DNA of 64,000 nt from an uncultured Gellertiella sp. (GTDB taxonomy: Bacteria; Pseudomonadota; Alphaproteobacteria; Rhizobiales; Rhizobiaceae). Where the stretch lies: assembly GCF_963457605.1 (NCBI RefSeq), contig NZ_OY735139.1:310001-374000 (forward strand), read 5' to 3'. This document shows, one piece after another, positions 29,201-39,200 of this stretch. The stretch's first letter is position 1. Every line of letters begins with the position of its first letter. Under the pieces are notes generated by a model, which worked only from the letters and a program-made list of their open reading frames with translations, was not told the origin of the DNA and did no database searches. A program made the position numbers and the translations under genes.

Positions 29201-31810
29201 TCAGGTATTGCCGTCGAGCATTTCCCAGACCGCTTCGGCCAGCTGCTTCAGCGAGAAGGGCTTTGGCAGGAAGCCGAATTTGGCATCTGCCGGCAGGTTG
29301 CGGGCAAAGGCGTCTTCGGCATAGCCGGAGACGAAGATGAACTTCATGTCGGGATAGGACTTGCGCAGTTCGGTCAAGAGCGTCGGCCCGTCCATTTCCG
29401 GCATCACCACGTCGGAAACGACGATATCCACCTTGCCGTCCAGTTCCTCCATGATCTCCAGCGCCTCGACGCCGGATCCCGCCTCATGGACCGTATAGCC
29501 CCGGGTTTCGAGCATCCGCTTGCCGCCCCGGCGCACGGCCTCCTCATCCTCGACCAGCAGCACGACGGCAGACTTGCCGGTGAGATCGACCGGTTCCTTC
29601 TGCTTCGCCTTCCGTTCCAGAGCCGCCTGGGCCTCCGCCTCGGAAGCGGCGGTGACGACCGGTTCCGGCAGCACTTCGGGAATGAAGCGCGGCAGGAAGA
29701 TGCGGAAGGTGGTGCCCACCCCCACGTCCGATTCCGCCTGGATATGGCCGCCCGATTGCTTGACGATGCCATAGACCATGGCAAGGCCGAGACCGGTGCC
29801 CTTGCCCACTTCCTTGGTGGTGAAGAAGGGTTCGAAGATCTTGTCCATGATCTCGGGCGCAATGCCGGTGCCGGTATCGGTCACCTCGACCACCACATGG
29901 TCTTCGGCGGGCACGTCGGGCACGTTCATCGCGGCAATGTCGGCCCCGGTCAGGTTGCGGGTGCGGATCGTCAGCTCGCCGCCTTTCGGCATGGCGTCGC
30001 GGGCATTGACGCAAAGGTTGATCAGCACCTGCTCGAATTGTGAAAGATCGGTCTTCACCGGCCAGAGATCGCGGCCATATTCGACCTTGAGCTTGACATG
30101 GGTGCCGGAGATCAGCCGGTCGACCAGCATGCGGAGATCGCCGACCACGTCGGTTAGGCTCAGCACCGAGGGCCGCATCGTCTGCTTGCGCGAGAAGGCG
30201 AGCAGCTGGCGCACCAGCACGGCGGCGCGGTTGGCATTGCGCTTGATTTCCATCAGGTCGGCAAAGCTTGCATCCGCCGGACGGGCCTGCAGCAGCAGAT
30301 GGTCGGAGGAGAGCAGGATCGCGGTCAGCACATTGTTGAAGTCATGGGCAATGCCGCCCGCAAGCGTGCCCACCGCATTCATCTTCTGGGTCTGCGCCAT
30401 CTGCGTCTCGAGCGCCTTCTGCTCGGTGATCTCGACCGCATAGACGATGGCCGATTCCTCCGGCGCTTCATCCGACTGGTCGATGACGGCGTTGACATAA
30501 TAGCGGAAATGCCGGTTCTCGTCCTGGGGATGGTGGAGATCGACGGGCGGAATGTCGCCCTGCCGGTCCCTGGCCGCCGCCAGTGCTTCGGCCATGCGCG
30601 GCTGCTCCATCGGCGGCACGATGGTTTCCATCCTGATGCCGGCCTCGACATCGTTGCGGTTCACCACGCCGGCAAAGAGTTTCAGGAACGGCGCATTGGT
30701 GCGCAGGATCCGGCCTTCGCCATCCACCGAGGCAATCGCCATCGGCGTGTTGTTGAAGAAGCGGTTGAACCGCGCGGCCGCATTCGATCCTCCGGCCTCG
30801 CCATCGCTCTCGCCGCTGCGGGCAAGCACGATGGTGCGGCTTTCGCCCGGCGCGCCGTCGCGGGCAAAGGTGACGCTGTGCACCAGCCGGACCGGCAGGC
30901 TCTGGCCATTGGTGCGGCGCAGGTCGATATCGACGGTCGCGGTCTTTTTCATGCCGGGATCGGCCTGGATCGACTGGATCAGCGTCAGCCCCTCGCCCGC
31001 CACCATGTCGGCAATCGACAGGCCGCCCGGCGAAAACTTGGTGAGATCGATGCCCAGCCAGTCGGCAAGCGTCGCATTCAGATAGATGATCTCGCCCTTG
31101 CGGCCGGCGGAAAAGAAGCCTGCCGGCGCATGATCGAGATAATCGATGGCATTCTGCAATTCCTTGAAGAACCGCTCCTGATCGTCCCGCTCGGAGGTGA
31201 TGTCGGTGATCTGCCAGACCCGGGAGGCGGCATTGCCCTTTTCGCTCCCCGCCAGGCTGCGCGCCTTCAGCCGGTACCAGTGCGGACCGGAACCGGTCAT
31301 TGGCTGCCCCAGCGGCTTCATCAGCCGGAATTCCTCGTGGCCGTCTTCGCCCGCCTGCAGGCGGTTCGACAGCCGGTAAAGCGCCTCGCCCGATTCCTTG
31401 TTGCGCGACAGCAGCATTTCCAGCGACTGCACATCCTTCTCCCGGGTCGCACCCGTCAGCGCACCATAGGCGGCATTGGCATAGAGGATGCGGCCCCTGG
31501 CATCGGTGATCAGCATGCCATCCGGGTGGCTGTCGAGATAGGTGCGGTCATGGCCACCACCACCGTTCATCTGCGGCATGACCTCGACGAAGCCGATGAT
31601 GGCCGAGACGATGAAGAAAATGCCGGCCATGGCCAGCATGCCGAGCAGCCCCAGCACCAGCTCGTTGGTCAGCTGTTCCTTGAACAGGATGAAAGCCGCC
31701 GAAGCCGCAATCAGGATCACGGCCAGCACGATGATGCGCCAGGTGGCACCCTTGCCCGCACCGTGATCGACCAGTGCCCTGTTGTCCTTAGCCGGTGATA
31801 GCGTATCCAT
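29201..31810 (-). CDS. cckA: Hybrid histidine kinase CckA
   Basis: 869 residues: two membrane helices (about 25-45 and 52-75), two to three PAS-like regions (first: [27 protein letters not shown] near 93-120), HisKA with phospho-acceptor His489 in [14 protein letters not shown], an HATPase domain ([27 protein letters not shown]) and a C-terminal receiver with Asp800 in [12 protein letters not shown]. This layout and the AHDFNNxLTA box define CckA, the bifunctional kinase/phosphatase that drives the CtrA phosphorelay through ChpT and CpdR in alphaproteobacteria. It converges on psuG. Confidence 0.95.
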   Translation of the reverse strand: MDTLSPAKDNRALVDHGAGKGATWRIIVLAVILIAASAAFILFKEQLTNELVLGLLGMLAMAGIFFIVSAIIGFVEVMPQMNGGGGHDRTYLDSHPDGMLITDARGRILYANAAYGALTGATREKDVQSLEMLLSRNKESGEALYRLSNRLQAGEDGHEEFRLMKPLGQPMTGSGPHWYRLKARSLAGSEKGNAASRVWQITDITSERDDQERFFKELQNAIDYLDHAPAGFFSAGRKGEIIYLNATLADWLGIDLTKFSPGGLSIADMVAGEGLTLIQSIQADPGMKKTATVDIDLRRTNGQSLPVRLVHSVTFARDGAPGESRTIVLARSGESDGEAGGSNAAARFNRFFNNTPMAIASVDGEGRILRTNAPFLKLFAGVVNRNDVEAGIRMETIVPPMEQPRMAEALAAARDRQGDIPPVDLHHPQDENRHFRYYVNAVIDQSDEAPEESAIVYAVEITEQKALETQMAQTQKMNAVGTLAGGIAHDFNNVLTAILLSSDHLLLQARPADASFADLMEIKRNANRAAVLVRQLLAFSRKQTMRPSVLSLTDVVGDLRMLVDRLISGTHVKLKVEYGRDLWPVKTDLSQFEQVLINLCVNARDAMPKGGELTIRTRNLTGADIAAMNVPDVPAEDHVVVEVTDTGTGIAPEIMDKIFEPFFTTKEVGKGTGLGLAMVYGIVKQSGGHIQAESDVGVGTTFRIFLPRFIPEVLPEPVVTAASEAEAQAALERKAKQKEPVDLTGKSAVVLLVEDEEAVRRGGKRMLETRGYTVHEAGSGVEALEIMEELDGKVDIVVSDVVMPEMDGPTLLTELRKSYPDMKFIFVSGYAEDAFARNLPADAKFGFLPKPFSLKQLAEAVWEMLDGNT

Positions 31811-32287
31811 TCATCCCCCACACCCCGTCCGCAGAGGTATTGCCCGGCAAGAAAGACGCTGACTGCGTCCTCGTCTGCGAAAATCCAGATCCGGCGAAAC
31901 CAGCCGTCTGCCCTTGAGGCGCGCCAGGCCCCGCAGGCTCGAATCATTATTATCAATTTGCATCACGGTGAAGGGGCACCACAAGAAAGGAAGCGCGAAT
32001 CCCCAGACACCGGCAGGCTTTTTGCTACAAGGGCATGCCCTGCCGCCTCCGGCCCGGGCAAAAATGCACGCCCACATCAAGGAAGGCTTGGACAAACCGG
32101 GCGATGCGCTTGTTTCAGCGGTGAAAAAATCGTTTCCTCTCGGGGTCATGGTGTCGGGCTGGCCAGCTTCCCTTGCGGCGCGGGTGCGGCTATCGCGAAC
32201 CTCTGTGACGGGGTAGAGAGGAGCTTGTACCTCTGCACCCTGATAATTCTTGTTCTCGGACTCGGACGCGCTCCGGGAGGCGATACC
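31811..32287. other. Long intergenic region between cckA and the FliO-like gene
   Basis: 477 bases between divergent genes. A 100-codon open frame at 31914-32216 shows no domain and no ribosome binding site. I see no tRNA or strong hairpin. It should hold both promoters, but none could be placed with confidence. Confidence 0.45.
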
Positions 32288-33220
32288 ATGCTGGACGATG
32301 TTTCAGGCTCTTTCGGAATGCGGTTTGCGCTGGCGGCACTGGCTGTCGGCCTCGCCATCACGGTTTTCTTTGCCGCCATCACCTATTTGCGCCGCCGGGC
32401 ACCCGGCACCTTTGCGGGCTTCGGCATCGGAGCGGGCCGCGGCATGGGGCGCGGGCGGCATCACCGGCTCGAACTGCTTGAAACGGTGGTTCTCGATGCG
32501 CGCCGTCGCGTGATCCTCATCCGGCGCGACGAGGTGGAACACCTCTTGCTGGTCGGCGGTCCTGCCGATCTCGTCATTGAAGACGGCATTTCCACCGCCT
32601 ACCAGATGGCTGACCCCGAAGATGACGACGAGGCTCTGCCCCCCTATGAGGATGCGCCGAGCCCGCCGCCTGCGGCTCTTGACCGGCTGCGAGGCCGGAC
32701 CCCTGCCCCGGAAAAACCGGCACCGCCCGCCTATCAGGAATGGCAGGGCGACGACAGCTATGACGATCTCGACCTTTCCGATGAGGGTGACGACGATCTG
32801 GCAGGCGATTTCGAGGAAACCTTCCACGATTATGACCGCAACCGTTCGGAACCGCCGACCGGCACGATCCGGCCGCGGACCGGAAGCGAGGCCGGGCGGG
32901 CCCTTGCACCACCGTCGCCGCCGATGTCGGATGAGGAGGCTGCGATTGCCCGCGAGCTGGAAGCGGCGCGCAAACGCCAGCAAATTCCCGGCCCGAAAGC
33001 CCCGGTTCTGGGTGTCACCGCCGCGAGACCCGGGGACGATTTCAACAGCGCCATGGAAAGGGAAATGGAACAGCGGCTGGAAGCGGCCAAGAAGCAGGGC
33101 CAGGCCGGCGCAGCCCCGCGCCCGGTCACCCTCCAGACCCGTCGCGGCCAGCCCGCCGACGATGCCACGCTGAAATCCGGTCTTGCCCAGCTGTTCGGCG
33201 AAGGCGATCCGAAGGGATAA
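32288..33220 (+). CDS. FliO-like single-pass membrane protein
   Basis: 310 residues from ATG 32288, with GGGAGG at 32276-32281. One N-terminal membrane helix (FALAALAVGLAITVFFAAITYL) is followed by a short conserved globular piece RLELLETVVLDARRRVILIRRDEVEHLLLVGGPADLVIE, which is the FliO signature, then a long low-complexity acidic/proline-rich tail. FliO assists assembly of the flagellar export gate. The gene is far from flagellar genes, so a role beside cckA (cell cycle) in rhizobia is possible; the family call is from the helix plus LLVGG motif. Confidence 0.7.
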   Translation: MLDDVSGSFGMRFALAALAVGLAITVFFAAITYLRRRAPGTFAGFGIGAGRGMGRGRHHRLELLETVVLDARRRVILIRRDEVEHLLLVGGPADLVIEDGISTAYQMADPEDDDEALPPYEDAPSPPPAALDRLRGRTPAPEKPAPPAYQEWQGDDSYDDLDLSDEGDDDLAGDFEETFHDYDRNRSEPPTGTIRPRTGSEAGRALAPPSPPMSDEEAAIARELEAARKRQQIPGPKAPVLGVTAARPGDDFNSAMEREMEQRLEAAKKQGQAGAAPRPVTLQTRRGQPADDATLKSGLAQLFGEGDPKG

Positions 33221-33301
33221 GGCGCGTTCGGGCACGGGGCCGGAGACGATCAACCGGCACATCTGCCCGTTCCCGCGTCTGCACGAAAGCGGACGCGGAA
33301 T

Positions 33302-33327
33302 CAAAAATCGCCGCAAGGTGCGGCGAT
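33302..33327 (-). terminator. dksA terminator
   Basis: Minus strand: ATCGCCGC, loop ACCTT, GCGGCGAT, then TTTTTGA. It follows the dksA stop by 12 bases. Confidence 0.85.
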
Positions 33328-33339
33328 CATCATGCTGGC

Positions 33340-33759
33340 TTATTCGTCGCGATAGACCTTTTCGCGTCGCTCGTGGCGTTCCTGCGCCTCGATCGACAGG
33401 GTCGCAATCGGGCGGGCGTCGAGACGCTTCAGGCCGATCGGCTCGCCGGTTTCCTCGCAATAGCCGTAGGTGCCATCTTCGATCCGCTGCAGGGCAGCAT
33501 CGATCTTGGAGATCAGCTTGCGCTGCCGGTCACGGGCACGCAATTCGATGGCACGGTCGGTTTCGGAAGAGGCGCGGTCGGCAAGGTCAGGATGATTGGC
33601 GCTTTCTTCGGCCAGGTGACCGAGGGTTTCCCGCGCCTCCCGCAGGATGTCGTTCTTCCATGCCAGAAGCTTGGCCTTGAAATAGGCCTTTTGGGTGGCA
33701 TTCATGAACTCATCGTTTTCCGAGAGCACATAGGTACTAAGATCGATCTTCTCACTCAA
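33340..33759 (-). CDS. dksA: RNA polymerase-binding transcription factor DksA (rhizobial type)
   Basis: 139 residues from a TTG start, matching the length of rhizobial DksA. The evidence for TTG 33759 is AGGAG (33771-33767) seven bases before it; the open frame further upstream has no family similarity. The coiled-coil tip and zinc-finger region follow: NHPDLADRASSETDRAIELR, then GTYGYCEETGEPIGLKRLDARPIATLSIEAQERH. Only the first of the four finger cysteines is kept; the others are Thr, Ser and Ala. DksA works with ppGpp at RNA polymerase to adjust promoters in the stringent response. Confidence 0.95.
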   Translation of the reverse strand: MSEKIDLSTYVLSENDEFMNATQKAYFKAKLLAWKNDILREARETLGHLAEESANHPDLADRASSETDRAIELRARDRQRKLISKIDAALQRIEDGTYGYCEETGEPIGLKRLDARPIATLSIEAQERHERREKVYRDE

Positions 33760-34032
33760 CGCGATTCTCCTGAAGAACATCTCTTTGTGCGTGGGTGTAT
33801 ATCGCAACAGTCCCTTGCGGTTCAAGCTTTTGTAAGCTTTCTCGCATTTTTTGCGCCACCGGCCCTGACAGGGATCAAGTGGTACGGTTTTATCCTTTGT
33901 TATCAATCTGCTATTTCGACCTCACACGGAATTTTCCGAAGCCCGTCGCTGCTTTCCTGCGGTTTCGGTTGACGAAGCGGGGTGAAGCCCGCTAGGGGAT
34001 TTCCATCATCGACGAGTTCTGGATCCCGCCGG

Positions 34033-34539
34033 ATGCCCTTTCTGCCGCCGCCGCCTTCGCGCCTCTACCTGATGCGCCACGCCCAGTCCGGCTGGGCCCT
34101 GCCGGGACAGACCGATTTCGACCGCAGCCTGGATGAAACCGGCGTGATGGAGGCATCCCTGATCGCGACCCGTGCCGAAGCGCTGGGATACCGGCCCGAA
34201 ATCCTGCTTGTATCCACTGCCCGGCGCTGCCGCGATACCGCCCGCAGTTTTCTCGCCGCCTTTGCCGAACCTCCGGAAGCGCATTATTTCGACGACCTCT
34301 ACAATGCCCCGCCGCTGGCCTATTACGAGGTGATTTCCCGGCATGCCGCCCGGCGTTCGGTCATGGTGCTCGGTCATAATCCGGCGATGGAAGAAATCCT
34401 GGAAACGCTGGTCGGCCAGAACGTGGCAACCGCCACCGCGCCGGATGGCTATCCGACGGCGGGTTTCGCGGTGCTCTCGCAGGACCGCGAAGCCGAGGCA
34501 ACCGATCCCTTCCTCCTCACCGACTTCCTGCGCCGCTGA
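34033..34539 (+). CDS. SixA-like phosphohistidine phosphatase
   Basis: 168 residues. Histidine phosphatase (phosphoglycerate mutase-like) fold with the catalytic RH motif LYLMRHAQSGW near residue 14, a second histidine in VLGHNPAMEEILETL. SixA proteins remove phosphate from histidine of Hpt domains; in rhizobia the target is not known. An Hpt protein is encoded 7 kb away (no direct link implied). The start at 34033 is the ATG nearest the conserved domain; the upstream one adds 17 residues of weak sequence. Confidence 0.83.
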   Translation: MPFLPPPPSRLYLMRHAQSGWALPGQTDFDRSLDETGVMEASLIATRAEALGYRPEILLVSTARRCRDTARSFLAAFAEPPEAHYFDDLYNAPPLAYYEVISRHAARRSVMVLGHNPAMEEILETLVGQNVATATAPDGYPTAGFAVLSQDREAEATDPFLLTDFLRR

Positions 34540-34647
34540 GGGGCAGAACACCTTCCGTCAGTCGCCCGCCTTGTTTTCCGCGCCGGAAAGCACCAGTTTC
34601 CTGAGACGCGCGGTTTGTCCGCGGCAACCGGAACAGGGCAGGCATCG

Positions 34648-35040
34648 ATGAAGACACTCGGCCTCAACCACATCAATATACGCGCGCCCCGCCCGCTGCT
34701 CGAGGATCTGCGTGATTTCTACCGGGATGTGGTGGGTCTTGCCGAGGGATTTCGCCCGCCCTTTGCCGGGTTCGGTTACTGGCTCTATGCCGGCGATCAA
34801 CCGGTGGTGCATCTCTACGAGACGGCACCGGAGGATATCAGGACATCGGGCGTCGCGGTGCCGCTCGACCATTTTGCCTTCAGCTGCGAGGACCGGGCGG
34901 ACTTTGAAGCCACGCTTTCCCGGCTCGCCATTCCCCATGTGTCGAAAACCATCCCGCAGACCGGCCATGGCCAGATCTTTGTCACCGACCCCGCCGGCAA
35001 TCGCGTCGAACTGCAATTCGCCCGCCACGACCAGGGCTGA
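34648..35040 (+). CDS. VOC (glyoxalase/bleomycin resistance) family protein
   Basis: 130 residues with two beta-alpha-beta-beta-beta modules: GLNHINIRAPRPLLEDLRDFYRDVVGL with a metal-binding His, and VPLDHFAFSCEDRADFEATL ending in IFVTDPAGNRVELQF with the metal-binding Glu. VOC enzymes are metal-dependent lyases, isomerases or dioxygenases, or resistance proteins. Reaction unknown. Followed 11 bases later by the YcjX-type gene. Confidence 0.85.
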   Translation: MKTLGLNHINIRAPRPLLEDLRDFYRDVVGLAEGFRPPFAGFGYWLYAGDQPVVHLYETAPEDIRTSGVAVPLDHFAFSCEDRADFEATLSRLAIPHVSKTIPQTGHGQIFVTDPAGNRVELQFARHDQG

Positions 35041-35051
35041 GGAAGATCCAT

Positions 35052-36521
35052 TTGCCGCCTCGCATCACCTCCCTTGCCGATGACGCCCTGATTGCCCTTG
35101 ATCACCTCGCGGGCCAGGCGGGCCAGTTCTTCAACCCTTCCGTCCGGCTCGGCATCACCGGCCTGTCGCGCGCGGGCAAGACGGTGTTCATCACCTCGCT
35201 TGTCCACAACCTCCTCAACAATGGCCGCCTGCCGCTGTTCGAGCCGATGCGGTCGGGACGCATCTCCGCTGTCCGTCTCGATCCCCAGCCCGACGATGCG
35301 GTGCCGCGCTTCCAGTACGAGGACCATATCCGCGCGCTCTTGCAGGAAAGGGTCTGGCCCGACTCCACCCGGCAGATCTCCGAACTCCGCCTCACCCTGG
35401 ATTTTGCCAGCGCCAGCGGCTGGAACCGGCTGTTCTATCCCGGCAGGCTGTCCATCGATCTCGTCGATTATCCCGGCGAATGGCTGCTGGATCTGCCCTT
35501 GCTCGGCCAGACCTACCGGGAGTTCAGCGCCCGCACCGTCGATCTCGCGCGCACCGGCAGCCGTGCGAAGCTTTCCGCCGAATGGCTGGCCCTTGCAGCG
35601 ACGATGCAGGGCGGGACCAGCGCCGATGAACCCGCCATCCGCAGGCTCGCCGATGCCTTTACCCGCTATCTCCGTGCCTGCCGGGACGACGAGCGGTCGC
35701 TCTCCACCCTGCCGCCCGGCCGCTTCCTGATGCCCGGCGATCTCGAGGGGTCGCCCGCCCTCACCTTCGCGCCGCTGCCGGATCTGCCGACGGGGCCGCC
35801 TGGGCGGGGCTCCCTGCACCAGACGATGGAACGCCGTTTCGAAGCCTATAAATCCAGCATCGTGCGCCCGTTTTTCCGCGACCATTTTGCCCGGCTCGAC
35901 CGGCAGATCGTGCTGGTCGATGCCCTGCAGGCGGTCAATCGCGGTCCGGAGGCGGTCGAGGATCTCGAGCGCGCGCTCGGCGATGTGCTTGGCTGCTTCC
36001 GGCTTGGCCGGAGCGGCCTCCTCTCGGCGCTGACCGGCAGCCGCATCGACCGGGTGCTGATCGCCGCCACCAAGGCCGACCATCTGCACCACGAGGGCCA
36101 TGACCGGCTGGAGGCGATCACCCGGCGCATCACCCAGCGGGCCCTGTCCGGGATCGGCCTCAGCGGTGCGGGCTTCGACGTGATGGCGCTCGCCGCCGTG
36201 CGCGCCACGCGGGAAGCCTTTGTCGAGCGATCCGGCGAAAGGCTCCCCGTCATCACCGGCACCCCCATCGCCGGGGAACGGATCGGCGGCGAGAGCTTTG
36301 ACGGCAACCGGAAAACCGCCATATTTCCCGGGGACTTGCCGGACAATCCGGATTCAGCGTTTGAAGCAGGTGATTCAAAATCTGAACTGCATCCGCCCGT
36401 CGCCTTCGTCCGCTTCCGCCCGCCGGAACTCGACGTCACCACCGGCGGGCTGAAACTGTCGGTGCCGCATATCCGGCTTGACCGGGCGCTGCAGTTTCTG
36501 GTGGGAGACTATCTCGCATGA
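35052..36521 (+). CDS. YcjX-family GTPase-like protein
   Basis: 489 residues starting with TTG (GAGGA at 35038-35043, spaced for it). P-loop GLSRAGKTVFITSLVHNLL at residues 37-55, then switch-like VDYPGEWLLDLPLL near 140 and an NKxD-like site TKADHLHH near 340. YcjX (DUF463) proteins form a conserved pair with YcjF and are thought to be stress-linked nucleotide-binding proteins at the envelope. The next gene overlaps by 4 bases, so they are coupled. Confidence 0.88.
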   Translation: MPPRITSLADDALIALDHLAGQAGQFFNPSVRLGITGLSRAGKTVFITSLVHNLLNNGRLPLFEPMRSGRISAVRLDPQPDDAVPRFQYEDHIRALLQERVWPDSTRQISELRLTLDFASASGWNRLFYPGRLSIDLVDYPGEWLLDLPLLGQTYREFSARTVDLARTGSRAKLSAEWLALAATMQGGTSADEPAIRRLADAFTRYLRACRDDERSLSTLPPGRFLMPGDLEGSPALTFAPLPDLPTGPPGRGSLHQTMERRFEAYKSSIVRPFFRDHFARLDRQIVLVDALQAVNRGPEAVEDLERALGDVLGCFRLGRSGLLSALTGSRIDRVLIAATKADHLHHEGHDRLEAITRRITQRALSGIGLSGAGFDVMALAAVRATREAFVERSGERLPVITGTPIAGERIGGESFDGNRKTAIFPGDLPDNPDSAFEAGDSKSELHPPVAFVRFRPPELDVTTGGLKLSVPHIRLDRALQFLVGDYLA

Positions 36522-37591
36522 CGGACCCCGGGGATGACGACCGAAACCGCGCACCCGGTGCCTTTTCGCTCGCCGCAGAAGCCGCAAAGGCGAAACCCGC
36601 ACCGGACAGGCCGCGCCAGCCGCAGAGCTTTTCCGGCCCGGTCGAGATGACGCCTGACAGCGACGACCCTTTCCTTGCCGAAGCGGCGAACCTGCCCGCA
36701 ACCGTCCGGCCTGCCCGCAGGCGGTTTTCGCTGGGCAATGTCGCAGCCTCCGCCTTCGGCATTCTCCTGTCGCTTGCCCTCGGCATCTGGATCGACGACC
36801 TGATCCGCGCCCTGTTCGACCGCTCGACCTGGCTTGGCGAGATCGCGCTCGGCGTGCTCGCCGTATTTCTGCTGGCGCTGGGGGCCATCGTCATCCGCGA
36901 AATTGCCGGTCTCTGGCGGCTCGATTCGGTGCTGGCGCTGAAGGCGGACGCGGAAGAGGCGCTGCGCGTGCGCAAGCCCGGCCCGGCCCGCGCCGTGTTG
37001 GCACGGCTCATCGTGCTTTTTGCCCATCGTCCGGAAACCGCGCGCGGACGGGCATCCCTTGCCGCAACCGCGGGCGACATCATCGACGGGCCGCATCTGG
37101 TGGCGCTGTGCGAAACCGAATTGCTGGGCCCGCTCGACGCCACCGCCCGCAGCCTCGTTCTCGATGCCGCCAGGCGGGTATCGGTGGTAACCGCCGTCAG
37201 CCCGCGCGCGCTGGTCGATCTCGCCTATGTGCTGTTTGAATCCGTCCGCCTCATCCGCCGCATTGCTGCCCTCTATGGCTGCAGACCGGGAACGCTCGGC
37301 ATGATCAGGCTGGTGAAGGACGTGCTGTCGCATCTGGCCGTCACCGGCACGATTGCGGTCGGCGACAGCCTCGTCCAGCAGGTACTCGGCCACGGTATCG
37401 CCTCACGCCTCTCCGCCCGGTTCGGCGAGGGCGTGATCAACGGGCTGATGACGGCGCGCATCGGCATTGCGGCGATGGATTACTGCCGTCCGCTGGCCTT
37501 TCATGCCTGCAGGCGACCGGGAATAGGCGATTTCATCGGCGACCTCTCGCCCTCGATGTCACGCGCAAAAGCGCCTTCCGACAAGGCCTGA
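36518..37591 (+). CDS. YcjF-family (DUF697) membrane protein
   Basis: 357 residues. A proline-rich cytoplasmic N-terminus precedes two membrane helices (RFSLGNVAASAFGILLSLALGIWI near 70 and WLGEIALGVLAVFLLALGAIVI near 105), then the DUF697 domain (about 240-340; RIAALYGCRPGTLGMIRL). YcjF accompanies YcjX; function is unknown. Its ATG overlaps the YcjX stop (ATGA). Confidence 0.85.
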   Translation: MTDPGDDDRNRAPGAFSLAAEAAKAKPAPDRPRQPQSFSGPVEMTPDSDDPFLAEAANLPATVRPARRRFSLGNVAASAFGILLSLALGIWIDDLIRALFDRSTWLGEIALGVLAVFLLALGAIVIREIAGLWRLDSVLALKADAEEALRVRKPGPARAVLARLIVLFAHRPETARGRASLAATAGDIIDGPHLVALCETELLGPLDATARSLVLDAARRVSVVTAVSPRALVDLAYVLFESVRLIRRIAALYGCRPGTLGMIRLVKDVLSHLAVTGTIAVGDSLVQQVLGHGIASRLSARFGEGVINGLMTARIGIAAMDYCRPLAFHACRRPGIGDFIGDLSPSMSRAKAPSDKA

Positions 37592-37699
37592 TGACTTGAC
37601 GGAAAACAGGAATTGGGGCGGGCGATCAACCAAGCATTAACCATTTTCACCCATATATTCGGCCTGTATTTTGTGTGTAGCCCGTCCCAAGGAATGTCC

Positions 37700-38251
37700 A
37701 TGAACACGCGTCACTCATCGCTTCTGTGCTGCCTCGCGGCAACAGCCATCGGCATGATCGCCGTTTCCGCGCCGAAAGCCATGGCCGCATCGCGGGACAA
37801 GGTGTTTTTCCAGTCGGTGGCGGGGGCCTGGCAGGGCCCGGGTGAAATCGTCGCCGGCAAATACAAGGGCACCAAGTTTTCCTGCAGCCTGACGGGCGAA
37901 GCGCCAAGCGCAGGCAAGGCCGGACTGAAGCTTGACGGCACATGCCGCGTCGGGCTGTTCAGCCAGCCGATGTCCGCCGAGCTTTCCGATGCCGGCGGCA
38001 CCTACAAGGGCAAGTTCCTCGACGGCGCATCCGGCAAGGGCCTCGACATCATTTCCGGCCGGGTCGCAAAGGACAATGTCGTGCTCGGCATCAACCGCTC
38101 GAAGCTGAACGGTGCGATGATCGCCAGGCTCGAAAGCGACAATGCGATGAATGTCACCATCTCGGTCAAGGTCGGCGAGACGATGGTGCCGGTGATCGGC
38201 ATGAAACTGAGCCGCCAGACGGACGATATCCAGGTCGGCGCGATCAAGTAA
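37700..38251 (+). CDS. Exported protein of unknown function
   Basis: 183 residues with a signal peptide (SSLLCCLAATAIGMIAVSAPKAMAAS). The mature protein is beta-rich with repeated glycine/lysine turns (GKYKGTKFSC, GGTYKGKFLDG) and two cysteines. I recognise no domain; similar exported proteins occur in rhizobia. ATG 37700 has AAGGA at 37689-37693. A terminator follows. Confidence 0.7.
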   Translation: MNTRHSSLLCCLAATAIGMIAVSAPKAMAASRDKVFFQSVAGAWQGPGEIVAGKYKGTKFSCSLTGEAPSAGKAGLKLDGTCRVGLFSQPMSAELSDAGGTYKGKFLDGASGKGLDIISGRVAKDNVVLGINRSKLNGAMIARLESDNAMNVTISVKVGETMVPVIGMKLSRQTDDIQVGAIK

Positions 38252-38281
38252 GGCCGCGTTCCTTCCCACTGGTCATACGGC

Positions 38282-38305
38282 AAAGGCAGCCCCGGTTGCC
38301 TTTTT
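38282..38305 (+). terminator. Terminator between the exported protein and folK
   Basis: Stem AAAGGCA (38282-38288) with TGCCTTT (38297-38303), loop of 8, two more T. Lies between convergent genes. Confidence 0.65.
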
Positions 38306-38320
38306 GCATGTCCGGCACCT

Positions 38321-38839
38321 TCAGAAGCTCTGCCACCAGCTGGCGGGATGACCGGCGTCCTCGATCCCGGCAACGTCTGCCTCCCGCAGCCAATCGGCGA
38401 CCGAACGCCCGGCAACGATCAGCTCGGGCGCGAAATCGGCAAGCGGCTTCAGCACGAAGCCCCGCCCGGTCATCCGCGGATGCGGCAGTTCCAGACGGTC
38501 CGAGGCCTGCACCAGGCTGCCATAGGTCAGCACGTCGATATCGATGGTGCGCGGCCCCCAGCGCTCGATGCGCACCCGCTTCATGTCGCGCTCGATGCCG
38601 AGACAGGCGTCGAGCAGGTCTTCCGGCGACAGCGTGGTATCGACGCCAGCGCAGGCATTGAAGAAATCCGCCTGATCGGTCTTGCCCCAGGGCGGCGTGC
38701 GGTAGACGCGGGAGACATCCGTCACCCGGCAATCCGGACGCTGGTCGAGATGGCGCAGCGCCTCCGCCATGGCATGGACGGGATCGCCGATATTGCCGCC
38801 GAGGCCCAGCGTTGCGGGAATGAAGCGGGGCTCAGGCAC
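38321..38839 (-). CDS. folK: HPPK (folate synthesis)
   Basis: 172 residues from GTG 38839. It transfers pyrophosphate to 6-hydroxymethyl-dihydropterin. The signature is visible: ATLGLGGNIGDP, RWGPRTIDIDVLTYG and LPHPRMTGRGFVLKPL. The GTG overlaps the end of folB by 8 bases, so it closes the folP-folB-folK operon. Confidence 0.95.
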   Translation of the reverse strand: MPEPRFIPATLGLGGNIGDPVHAMAEALRHLDQRPDCRVTDVSRVYRTPPWGKTDQADFFNACAGVDTTLSPEDLLDACLGIERDMKRVRIERWGPRTIDIDVLTYGSLVQASDRLELPHPRMTGRGFVLKPLADFAPELIVAGRSVADWLREADVAGIEDAGHPASWWQSF

Positions 38840-39200
38840 GGTGGGTCACGCTGACCTGGACGTAATCCAGAATGCCGCGGATCGGCGCGGAGGGCTTGCG
38901 CACGGTGATCCTTGCCTCGCGGATCGCCGGGAATTTGGCGCAGAGCGCCCGGGCGATATCGAGCGCCAGCGCCTCGATCAGCTGGCGGCGGGTGCCGGTG
39001 ACGATCTGTTCCATCAGTTCGAAGGCCTCGCCATAGTGGACGGTACCCTCGATACTGTCCGTTTCCAGCGCCGCGCCTGCCTCGACCTCGAGCGCGGCAT
39101 CGACGAAGAAGCGCTGGCCCAGCACCTCCTCTTCCTTCAGCACCCCGTGCCGGGCGAAAAACGCGCAGTTCTGCAATTCGATGCGATAGGTACTGGTCAT
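38832..39200 (-). CDS. folB: Dihydroneopterin aldolase
   Basis: 122 residues. It converts dihydroneopterin to 6-hydroxymethyl-dihydropterin. The start IELQNCAFFARHGVLKEEEVLGQRFFVD is diagnostic. The ATG overlaps the folP stop (ATGA). Confidence 0.95.
   Translation of the reverse strand: MTSTYRIELQNCAFFARHGVLKEEEVLGQRFFVDAALEVEAGAALETDSIEGTVHYGEAFELMEQIVTGTRRQLIEALALDIARALCAKFPAIREARITVRKPSAPIRGILDYVQVSVTHRA

Noticed and set aside
31914-32216. 100-codon plus-strand open frame between cckA and the FliO-like gene
   Set aside because: No domain, no ribosome binding site and no conserved look.
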